Below, one piece after another: positions 1-5,591 of a DNA stretch of 5,591 nucleotides (the first letter of the stretch is position 1; every line of letters starts with the position of its first letter). The stretch is from contig JAFGOJ010000459.1 of the NCBI GenBank assembly GCA_016926575.1, forward strand, positions 1 to 5,591. Reading direction: 5' to 3'. A program made the translations under genes and the position numbers. Origin of the DNA: Anaerolineae bacterium (lineage in GTDB: Bacteria > Chloroflexota > Anaerolineae > B4-G1 > DUEL01). The notes below the pieces were generated by a model. The model made no database searches. It had not been told where the DNA came from and saw only the letters and a program-made list of their open reading frames with translations.

Positions 1-229
1 CGCCAGATTGCTGTACTCCTTCAGGTATTGCTTCGTCCCGAAGTGGCAGCGGGTGTCGGCCCGGAAATACGCTACCGGCACCACCGCTACCCGCACCTGT
101 TCCTCGTCGGTGACGCCCGCCATAGCCCCGCACAGGGGGAAGCCCCATCCCGCGTCATCGATCCGCAGAAGTGCGAGATCAGGGGGAACGAAGCTCTGGT
201 AGTCCTCGTCGATCAGCTTCCGCTTTCAT
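1..229 (-). CDS. Unrecognised protein, N-terminal part, cut by the left edge and apparently frameshifted at its start
   Basis: Minus-strand codons from 225 to 1 stay open for 75 codons and read like real protein, with segments LIDEDYQSFVPPDLALLRID, DDAGWGFPLCGAMAGVTDEE and HFGTKQYLKEYSNLA. This frame has no normal start: an in-frame TGA lies at 228-226 and the first ATG is at 124, inside the conserved-looking part. An ATG at 229-227 has a ribosome site AAGGGA seven bases upstream and sits three bases after the GH2 stop, but its own frame ends after 16 codons. Removing one A from ATGAAAGCGG joins that ATG to the long frame as MKRKLIDEDY. The gene is therefore either disrupted, affected by a one-base sequence error, or started from a rare CTG at 216. 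It is the last visible gene of the operon. I cannot name the family; acidic residues around DEDY and IDDAGWG could suit a metal or nucleic-acid enzyme, which is speculation. Confidence 0.6.
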
Positions 230-232
230 CGA

Positions 233-1999
233 CTATTCCCTTGAAAACGTGGGTTTCATCTTCACCACCTCGCGATCGTACGTGAGAAAGCCATTGACCT
301 CCAATTCCACGTCCGTCGTCTGGGTGTAGACCGCACCGGACAGCCCGCGCTCGATCCAGGGCGCGAGCTGCGCCTCCAGCAGCTCGGCGTAGGCCGCGCC
401 CAGTGCTTCTTTCGAATCGAACGTCTTGTAGCCGAACGCCGCATCCGGGTTCCAGACGTGCCCGTCGAGTTTGAGGGTGTACCCGCCGAACTCGGAGAGG
501 ATCACCCCCCGCCGTGCATCGGGGTCTTCCGGGGCCAGCGCCTTGAAGTAGACGTGAATGCTCCGGAAGTCCCCGCCGCCCTGATCGAACCAGCCCGAGG
601 CGTGGTCGACGGGGCGCGTGGGATCGTACGCCTGTAACCACTGCGCTACCTCGTTCGCGTCGAACTGGCCCCAGCCCTCATTGAACGGCACCCACATTCC
701 AATGCAGGCGAAGGTGTGCAGGTGGTCGACCATCTCGCGCAACTCGCGCCAGTAATCGTCGCGGGCGGCTTGGTCACCGCGCCCGGCCCGCCAGTAGGCC
801 CGGTCATCGCGCCGGGTGAGTTTGGCGAACATGATCGCCAGGAACGACAGCAGCGCGCCCACGGGCTTGCCGCCGTTGGGCATATCCTGCCACACGATCA
901 TCCCCAGCCGGTCGCAGTCGTAGTAGAAGCGTGCTGGCTCCACCTTGACGTGCTTGCGCAGCATGTTGCAGCCCAAGCGTTTGGTGAATTCGACGTCGTA
1001 GCGCATCGCTGCTGCGCTGGGTGGCGTGTAAAGCCCGTCGGGCCAACACCCCTGGTCGAGCGGGCCGTAGTGGAAGAGCGGCGCGCCGTTCAGACACAGC
1101 CGCAGCCGCCCCTGCCCGTCCGGCTCCATGCTAAACGAGCGCATGCCGAAGTAGCTCTCCACGGCGTCGACGACCTGCCCCGCCTGCCGCACTGTCACCT
1201 GCAGATCGTATAGGTGCGGGTCGTCCGGACTCCACAGGCGAGGGTCAGGGATCGGAATGTGGAGTGTGCACCCCGCCGGGCCGGATGCGGCTCCAACTTG
1301 AACACCGCCATCCAGCGCAGTGACCTCCACCTGCGCGCCGGGCGGGTCCCCGGCGAGCGCCACCGCCACGTCAAGCCCTCCCGCACCGATGTCGGGGGTC
1401 AGCTTCAACCTGTCGATGTACGTCTGCGGCACCGGCTCCAACCACACCGTCTGCCAGATGCCGGAGACGGCCGTGTACCAGATGCCTTTCGGATGGAGCA
1501 CCTGCTTGCCGCGCTGCTGCCAGTGCCGGTCGCTGGGATCCCACACCGCGACGACGAGCTCGTTCGCCTCGCCTCGCAGGACGTGCTCCGTGACGTCGAA
1601 GTAGAAGGGCAGGTACCCACCGCGATGCTCGCCCACCTCATGCCCGTTGACCCACACGACGCACTCCCAGTCGACCGCGCCGAAGTGGAGCAGCAGCCGT
1701 TGGCCGGCCCAATCGTCGGGGATGGTGAACGTGCGCCGGTACCAGAGTCGCTCGCTGGGCAGCAAGGCCCGTTTGACGCCGCTCAGGGCGGATTCGATCG
1801 GGAAAGGGACCAGGATGTCGCCTTCGAATGCGGGCGTGTGGCTCTCTTTCGGCGTCACGCCGTAGTCCCATAGACCGTTCAGATTCTGCCACTGCACGCG
1901 CCGCATCTGCGGGCGCGGGTACTCGGGCCACACGCTCTCCGGCGTCACGTCCCGCGCCCAGCGGGTCATGATGTGGCCGGGAACGGGCCGCCAGGTCAC
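233..1999 (-). CDS. Glycoside hydrolase family 2 protein (beta-glycosidase, substrate unknown)
   Basis: This is a 588-residue retaining glycosidase of family GH2, which hydrolyses beta-linked galactosides, glucuronides, mannosides or related sugars. Residues about 30-190 form the N-terminal sugar-binding jelly roll (EYPRPQMRR, NLNGLWDY, WYRRTFTIP, WVNGHEVGEHRGGYLPF, GIWQTVWLEP). Residues about 195-290 are the Ig-like domain, ending in FGMRSF, and about 295-588 the TIM barrel (NGAPLFHYGPLDQGCWPDG, NMLRKHVKVEP, IVWQDMPNGG). The acid/base is E441 in VPFNEGWGQF and the nucleophile E503 in ILSEFGGYT. There is no signal peptide, so it should be cytoplasmic. It lacks the C-terminal domains of LacZ and is close in length to beta-glucuronidases, but specificity cannot be assigned. 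I chose the GTG at 1999-1997: it overlaps the transporter stop as GTGA and has GGAGG five bases upstream. The ATG at 1969 (578 residues) has no ribosome site. The neighbours suggest it finishes degradation of an imported oligosaccharide. Confidence 0.92.
   Translation of the reverse strand: MTWRPVPGHIMTRWARDVTPESVWPEYPRPQMRRVQWQNLNGLWDYGVTPKESHTPAFEGDILVPFPIESALSGVKRALLPSERLWYRRTFTIPDDWAGQRLLLHFGAVDWECVVWVNGHEVGEHRGGYLPFYFDVTEHVLRGEANELVVAVWDPSDRHWQQRGKQVLHPKGIWYTAVSGIWQTVWLEPVPQTYIDRLKLTPDIGAGGLDVAVALAGDPPGAQVEVTALDGGVQVGAASGPAGCTLHIPIPDPRLWSPDDPHLYDLQVTVRQAGQVVDAVESYFGMRSFSMEPDGQGRLRLCLNGAPLFHYGPLDQGCWPDGLYTPPSAAAMRYDVEFTKRLGCNMLRKHVKVEPARFYYDCDRLGMIVWQDMPNGGKPVGALLSFLAIMFAKLTRRDDRAYWRAGRGDQAARDDYWRELREMVDHLHTFACIGMWVPFNEGWGQFDANEVAQWLQAYDPTRPVDHASGWFDQGGGDFRSIHVYFKALAPEDPDARRGVILSEFGGYTLKLDGHVWNPDAAFGYKTFDSKEALGAAYAELLEAQLAPWIERGLSGAVYTQTTDVELEVNGFLTYDREVVKMKPTFSRE
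237..242 (-). promoter_or_regulatory. Ribosome binding site for the ATG at 229
   Basis: The minus strand reads AAGGGA here, seven bases before the ATG at 229-227. It lies in the last codons of the GH2 gene, overlapping nothing but coding sequence. It is the main argument that the intended start of the downstream gene is 229, even though that frame closes after 16 codons. Confidence 0.45.
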
Positions 2000-3291
2000 G
2001 TGGCCCTCCGATCTGTGACGAATGCCAGGGGGATCAGAGCCACCAGCGTGGCCAGGCCCGCCACCTGGAAGAGGAGTGGGGTGGGGATGAACCCGGGTTG
2101 CCCATTGATGACGGTGGGGATACCGAACGCACTCGACAGCCAGCCGCCGATCAACGGGCCGGGCACCATCGTAAACGCTACGGTGAAGAGGATGAAGTAC
2201 CCGGCAAATTGGCCGCGTTTGTCGGCCGGGAAGAGGTCCTTCGTCCACGCGCCGGTGCTGACCATCCAGGCCGACATCGCCGCCAGCCACAGGATGCCGG
2301 TGAGGGCCAAGAGCAACGTGGTGTGCATGAGCGAGAAGAGGATCAGCCCGACCATCTTGAGCACTACCGCACCGACAGCCAGCCGCTTCCGTCCGATCCG
2401 GTCGGCCAGTATGCCGAACGGGTAAGCCAGCAGGATGCCGCCGACGAGGATGCAGACGAAGATGATCAGCGAGGCATCCAGCGTGGGCAGTTCGAGGTAG
2501 TGGTTGAGGTAGATGATCAGGTAGGGGAAGAAGATCTGCTCGGCGATGCCGTAGAGCATCAGGGCCGTAAGGAGCAGGAAGTAGTCCCGGTTCGCCCGTA
2601 TATTCTCGACGTGGAACGTGTCGGCGAGCTGCCGCCAGTAGGAGGAGGTGGGGCGTGTCTCGTCGGGTACTTCGCGCACCAACAGCCCGCCCACCAGCCC
2701 CAGCCCGAAGACCAGCCCGCCGATGAGATAGAAGAAGGTGAAGTACCCCCAGGTGTCGATGAGTATGCCCGAGACGCCGTAGACGATCAGGATCGCCACC
2801 CAGGTGAGGATCTGCATCCCGCCGACGACCCGCCCGCGGTTGTCGAGCGTGGTCACGTCGGTGGCATAGGCGTTCAGGGCCGCATCGTTGGCGGTCGACC
2901 CGAAGAAGGTCATGACCACGTCGAACAGGATAGCGATGCCGACCGCCACCCCAACCGGCTCCAGGTACGCTGCGGAGGGAAAGGCCGCGGTGAAGACGCC
3001 CCAGGCGAGGTAGCCCAGCAGGATGAAGGGTTTTCGCTTCCCCCAACGGGAGCGGGTGCGATCGGAGAGGGCGCCCATGAGGATGGTGGTGACCGTGGCG
3101 GCTATGGCACTGGCTGCCACCATCCACGAGATCGGGCGCGGGTTAGGGGTGATGGTATCGTACATAAAGGTGTTGAAATACTGGTTCTCCACCCCCCAAG
3201 CCAGTTGTCCGGCGAAGCCGAGCAGGATCAAGGCCAACCAGATCCGCGCGTCCAGCTTCGAAGGAGAAGAACGTGGGTGTGTGTCGTTCAT
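1996..3291 (-). CDS. MFS sugar permease, GPH/SLC45-like
   Basis: This 431-residue integral membrane protein should import a sugar or glycoside, probably in symport with H+ or Na+. About twelve hydrophobic helices can be placed, near residues 16-34, 55-73, 88-106, 113-132, 157-176, 183-204, 236-262, 273-293, 303-322, 325-345, 363-383 and 404-424. The loop after helix 2 carries the MFS signature GALSDRTRSRWGKRKPFIL (73-91), in the form I know from glycoside-pentoside-hexuronide symporters and SLC45-type sucrose carriers. A weaker copy, GILADRIGRKRL (293-304), follows helix 8, as expected from the two-fold repeat of the fold. Charged residues in or near helices, E35 and D124, could take part in cation or sugar binding. 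The ATG at 3291 has GGAGGT six bases upstream and lies 19 bases after the GH127 stop. The TGA stop overlaps the GH2 start. Position between two cytoplasmic glycosidases argues for uptake of their substrate rather than drug efflux. Confidence 0.9.
   Translation of the reverse strand: MNDTHPRSSPSKLDARIWLALILLGFAGQLAWGVENQYFNTFMYDTITPNPRPISWMVAASAIAATVTTILMGALSDRTRSRWGKRKPFILLGYLAWGVFTAAFPSAAYLEPVGVAVGIAILFDVVMTFFGSTANDAALNAYATDVTTLDNRGRVVGGMQILTWVAILIVYGVSGILIDTWGYFTFFYLIGGLVFGLGLVGGLLVREVPDETRPTSSYWRQLADTFHVENIRANRDYFLLLTALMLYGIAEQIFFPYLIIYLNHYLELPTLDASLIIFVCILVGGILLAYPFGILADRIGRKRLAVGAVVLKMVGLILFSLMHTTLLLALTGILWLAAMSAWMVSTGAWTKDLFPADKRGQFAGYFILFTVAFTMVPGPLIGGWLSSAFGIPTVINGQPGFIPTPLLFQVAGLATLVALIPLAFVTDRRAT
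2004..2009 (-). promoter_or_regulatory. Ribosome binding site deciding the GTG start of the GH2 gene
   Basis: GGAGGG on the minus strand, with its GGAGG core five bases before the GTG at 1999-1997. It lies within the final codons of the transporter gene. It decides the GH2 start in favour of GTG over the ATG ten codons later, which has only a GC-rich, purine-poor stretch in front. Confidence 0.7.
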
Positions 3292-3297
3292 ATAATG

Positions 3298-3303
3298 ACC
3301 TCC
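3298..3303 (-). promoter_or_regulatory. Ribosome binding site of the MFS permease gene
   Basis: GGAGGT on the minus strand, six bases before the ATG at 3291-3289, within the 19-base gap between the GH127 stop codon (TAA, 3313-3311) and the permease. The gap has no room for a promoter or terminator, so the two genes should be cotranscribed. Confidence 0.75.
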
Positions 3304-3310
3304 GAGATGG

Positions 3311-5290
3311 TTAGTTTTTCGCGTCGACGTAGACCGTCATGTGCGATTCGCCCCGGTTGGCCCATAGGAAATACGGGATGAAGATCAGCGGTTCGCCGCC
3401 GACCGTCTGCCCGCGCACCAGGGTGACGCCGCCGAAGTGATCTGTACTGAACTCGGCCTGCAGCGTGGTGGGGTCGAGCCGGACGGCAAAGAGATCGACG
3501 TCCGGGTTGTCGATGCTTTCGAGGCAGTAGACGAGCGGCCCGCGCGTGATGGCGACCTGTCCGCGCGTGGCCTTGACCCGTGGCGACGTGGCGCGCGCTC
3601 GGATAGGCATCTCGAAATCGAGCGCGACGACATCGCCGGGGGACCAGGTGCGGGTCACCGGCACGTAGATGCTGGCGTGTGGGCTGTAGCCAGAGGCGGT
3701 CTGCACGCCGGGCGATGGCGGGCGGTCGACGGCCACCGGCGCGCCGTTCACCCGCAGGTCGACCGTGCTGCACCAGCTCGGAATGCGCAGGTGGATGGTG
3801 AAAGGCGCGGGCGCGGCCAGGTCGAGGGTCAGTTCCACCGTCCCATCCCACGGCAAGCGCGACGCCATCGCCAGCCTCCCATCCGCTGCCCGACCTACCT
3901 GGCTGCCGACATATTGGTGCACCCACACGTCGGCCCCGTCGAACGAATAGATGAACCGTCCCAGGTCCGCCCACACCCGCGAGACGTTCGAGGGGCAGCA
4001 CGGACACTTGAACCACGCCACGCGTGTCAGCCCGCCGTGGGAGGCGAGGGGGTTGTTGTAGAGGTAGGAGGCGCCATCCTGCCCGATGCCCACCGCGGCG
4101 GCGTTGTAGAGCTGCCATTCGAACAGGTCGGCGTAGCGCGCCTGGCGCGTGATGCGTGTCATCTCCCAGGCCCAGAGCATGCTGCCCAGGGCGGCGCACG
4201 TCTCGGCGTAGGCGACCACGGGATCGAGTTCATCGTCGCGGCCGAAGCCCTCGATGTTGGGCAGCGAACCGATCCCGCCGGTGACGTACATACGACGCGT
4301 CACCATGCGCTCCCACGCCGCCGCGAGGGGTTCGAGCAGTGTTGGGTCGCCGGTGTGCTGGGCGAGCATGGCGATGGCGGTCTCAAGGTAGGCGAAGCGC
4401 ACCGCGTGGCCGACCGGCACCACCTGTTGGCGGACGGGGCGGTGCTGCTGGAAGTACTTTCCCGTGCCCGCGTTCAAAAAGAACCGCACCCCGCCCCAGG
4501 GTGGCTTGGGCGAGGTGTTATCTGGAGGGAGTTGGAACATCCGGGCGTGTTCGGGATGGGTTGCGACGTACGCCGCGCGGCGCCGGCGCACCGATGTGTC
4601 GCGTTGCCCCACGCTTTGGTTCTGGCGTAGGATGTGGAAGAAGAAGCCGGGGATGCGGCCGCGCTGCTCGACGAAGTGCTCGGCCAGGTCGAGGTAGCGT
4701 GGGTGGCCGGTGGCACGGTACAGCCGGATCAGGGCGATCTCGACCTCCTCGTGGCCGGGGGTGCCCTCTGGGCCGGCGCCGGCGAACGTCTGCACCAGCA
4801 GATCGGCGGCCTTGATGGCGATCTCCAGCAGCGCGCGCTTGCCGGTGGCCTCGAAGTGAGAGACCCCGGCCTCGATCAGGTGGCCGTGGCAGTACAACTC
4901 GTGCTCGATCTGCAGGTTGGTCCAGCGCGTTTCGGGAAAGAGGCATTGGTTGTAGGTATAGAGGTAGCCATCGCCGGCTTGGGCGCGCCCGATCAGGGCG
5001 ATGAAGTCGTCCATCAGGGCCTTGAGGCGCTCCGACGGGTGGGAGGCGTAGATCCGCGCGGCGGCGTCGAGCCACTTGAAGGCATCGGAATCGGCGAAGA
5101 AGTACCCCTCGCGGAAGCCTTCTTTGCCGTCGGCCACCAGGCGAAAGTTCTCGATGCAGCCGGTGCGTTCGAGTTGCTCCCACTGGTGGTAGATGGCCGT
5201 CTCGGCGTTGACGCGCAGGCGCGGGTTCCAGAACGCATCATCGATGCGGGCCTGATCGGAAGGTGCGATAAACAAGGATGACGATTCCAT
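3311..5290 (-). CDS. Glycoside hydrolase family 127 protein (DUF1680), putative beta-L-arabinofuranosidase
   Basis: This 659-residue protein has the length and signatures of GH127, whose type member HypBA1 of Bifidobacterium longum releases L-arabinose from beta-L-arabinofuranosides using a zinc-bound cysteine nucleophile. An alpha/alpha barrel covers roughly residues 15-450, with the family blocks DGYLYTY (107-113), ELYCHGHLIEAG (131-142), GHEEVEIALIRLYRATG (179-195), PVGHAVRFAYLETAIAML (292-309) and YVTGGIGS (335-342). Beta-sandwich domains follow, from about 450 to 659. By alignment to HypBA1 from memory, E347 is the E322-like catalytic glutamate, E363 and C365 (YAETCA) match zinc ligands E338 and C340 at the same 16-residue spacing, and C431-C432 in KCPCCPSNVSR match nucleophile C417 and ligand C418. 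There is no signal peptide, so it is predicted cytoplasmic. The start at 5290 follows AAGGAG by six bases. It heads the visible operon. Some GH127 members act on other sugars, such as aceric acid of rhamnogalacturonan II, so family is certain but substrate is not. Confidence 0.95.
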   Translation of the reverse strand: MESSSLFIAPSDQARIDDAFWNPRLRVNAETAIYHQWEQLERTGCIENFRLVADGKEGFREGYFFADSDAFKWLDAAARIYASHPSERLKALMDDFIALIGRAQAGDGYLYTYNQCLFPETRWTNLQIEHELYCHGHLIEAGVSHFEATGKRALLEIAIKAADLLVQTFAGAGPEGTPGHEEVEIALIRLYRATGHPRYLDLAEHFVEQRGRIPGFFFHILRQNQSVGQRDTSVRRRRAAYVATHPEHARMFQLPPDNTSPKPPWGGVRFFLNAGTGKYFQQHRPVRQQVVPVGHAVRFAYLETAIAMLAQHTGDPTLLEPLAAAWERMVTRRMYVTGGIGSLPNIEGFGRDDELDPVVAYAETCAALGSMLWAWEMTRITRQARYADLFEWQLYNAAAVGIGQDGASYLYNNPLASHGGLTRVAWFKCPCCPSNVSRVWADLGRFIYSFDGADVWVHQYVGSQVGRAADGRLAMASRLPWDGTVELTLDLAAPAPFTIHLRIPSWCSTVDLRVNGAPVAVDRPPSPGVQTASGYSPHASIYVPVTRTWSPGDVVALDFEMPIRARATSPRVKATRGQVAITRGPLVYCLESIDNPDVDLFAVRLDPTTLQAEFSTDHFGGVTLVRGQTVGGEPLIFIPYFLWANRGESHMTVYVDAKN

Positions 5291-5296
5291 CTTTGG

Positions 5297-5302
5297 CTCC
5301 TT
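5297..5302 (-). promoter_or_regulatory. Ribosome binding site of the GH127 gene
   Basis: AAGGAG on the minus strand, six bases before the ATG at 5290-5288. It is the strongest start signal in the window and fixes the GH127 start; no alternative in-frame start upstream is needed. Confidence 0.8.
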
Positions 5303-5317
5303 GTAGGTCTATCTTGC

Positions 5318-5346
5318 TCGATATGTCATCTGCACGGCTCCGTCAA
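5318..5346 (-). promoter_or_regulatory. Candidate sigma-70-type promoter before GH127
   Basis: The minus strand has TTGACG at 5346-5341 (five of six bases of the -35 consensus), a 17-base spacer, then TATCGA at 5323-5318 (three of six bases of the -10 consensus). Transcription from it would start near 5311 and leave a leader of about 20 bases carrying the GH127 ribosome site. The -35 lies inside the last codons of the upstream gene. The -10 is poor and such matches arise by chance, so this is only a candidate. No operator-like inverted repeat was seen in the 35-base gap. Confidence 0.25.
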
Positions 5347-5591
5347 GGGAAACCGGAGCGGGATTCCGAGTTGGGCGCTTTCACTCCCAGACGCCGCCAG
5401 GCGCGTGTTGGGATCGAAGACGATGACCTCGTAGGTGAAGTTCTGGGAGACGCTATTGATGCGCACGTTGTTGACGTGCACCGTGTAGGCCGTATCCGCT
5501 GCCGGTGGGACGCCAAACGTGGCGCTGGGTTCCCAGACCAGGGTGTTCTCGCCGTATCCATTGAACACCGGCTGTACGGCCACCGGCACAC
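5326..5591 (-). CDS. C-terminal end of a probably secreted protein, possibly of the CAP/SCP-domain type
   Basis: The frame is open from the right edge to a TGA at 5328-5326 and gives the last 87 or so residues of a larger protein. GTG codons near the edge are most likely internal valines. The sequence is rich in beta-prone and small polar residues (NGYGENTLVWEP, YTVHVNNVRINS, QNFTYEVIVFDPNTR) and has few lysines or arginines, which suits an extracellular beta-sandwich module. From memory, GYGENTLVW followed by an FTYEVIVFDP-like strand occurs after CAP/SCP domains in secreted bacterial proteins. The CAP domain itself would lie outside the window, so this is a guess. It ends 35 bases before GH127 on the same strand, with no terminator visible, so it may be cotranscribed with the operon or simply be its upstream neighbour. 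Confidence 0.6.
   Translation of the reverse strand, partial: VPVAVQPVFNGYGENTLVWEPSATFGVPPAADTAYTVHVNNVRINSVSQNFTYEVIVFDPNTRLAASGSESAQLGIPLRFPLTEPCR

Noticed and set aside
28..285. Plus-strand frame of 85 codons at the left end.
   Set aside because: Its translation has no recognisable motif and it overlaps the minus-strand frame 225-1, which has a more natural protein composition and fits the operon direction.
1967..1969. ATG as the start of the GH2 gene.
   Set aside because: No Shine-Dalgarno-like sequence precedes it, while the GTG thirty bases upstream has GGAGG and a GTGA overlap with the permease stop. It remains a fallback giving 578 residues.
2000..3127. The GH2 reading frame stays open upstream across much of the permease gene, which could suggest a 964-residue fusion protein.
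   Set aside because: The upstream part is low-complexity, rich in Arg, Pro, His and Gly, typical of an off-frame translation of GC-rich DNA. The permease in the overlapping frame has a full 12-helix fold, and GH2 has its own GTG start with a ribosome site.
2098..4630. Long plus-strand open frames of 427 codons (2098-3381) and 397 codons (3437-4630) opposite the permease and GH127 genes.
   Set aside because: They lie antisense to two clearly recognised genes, have biased compositions (Asp, Glu, Gln, Gly, His, Arg) without domains or membrane segments, and reflect the lack of stops in GC-rich antisense frames.
5463..5479. Perfect inverted repeat GCACGT-TGTTG-ACGTGC, possible hairpin or operator.
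   Set aside because: It lies well inside coding sequence, encoding part of VHVNNVRI, has no T-run for a terminator, and a 6-base stem of this kind is expected by chance.

Overview
The window is GC-rich and almost fully coding, with every supportable gene on the minus strand, so transcription runs from right to left. The base composition, glycosidase-rich gene set and strong Shine-Dalgarno sites fit a free-living, plant-polysaccharide-using bacterium. The look of the GH127 protein and of the partial right-edge protein made me think of Chloroflexota (Anaerolineae-like). That is an impression only, because there is no marker gene here.

Layout from upstream (right) to downstream (left): (a) 5326-5591, the C-terminal 88 codons of a protein entering from the right edge, probably secreted. 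(b) 5291-5325, a 35-base gap with the start signals of the next gene and possibly a promoter overlapping the end of (a). (c) 3311-5290, a GH127 (DUF1680, beta-L-arabinofuranosidase type) glycoside hydrolase with all the expected catalytic and zinc-binding residues. (d) 1996-3291, a 12-helix MFS sugar transporter resembling the glycoside-pentoside-hexuronide (GPH)/SLC45 group. (e) 233-1999, a compact GH2 glycosidase with both catalytic glutamates; its best start is a GTG overlapping the transporter stop as GTGA. (f) 1-229, the 5' part of an unrecognised gene that leaves at the left edge and seems to carry a one-base frameshift three bases after its start codon.

Genes (c) to (f) are separated by 19, -4 and 3 bases, each with a Shine-Dalgarno-like sequence in front and no terminator between them, so they look like one operon. 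Neither hydrolase has a signal peptide. The likely scheme is that a short plant-derived oligosaccharide or glycoside enters through the MFS permease and is trimmed in the cytoplasm by the GH127 and GH2 enzymes. The exact substrate cannot be read from the sequence: beta-L-arabinofuranosides are the leading guess for GH127, and the GH2 specificity is open. No mobile element, CRISPR array, RNA gene or intrinsic terminator was found, and no intergenic stretch exceeds 35 bases.
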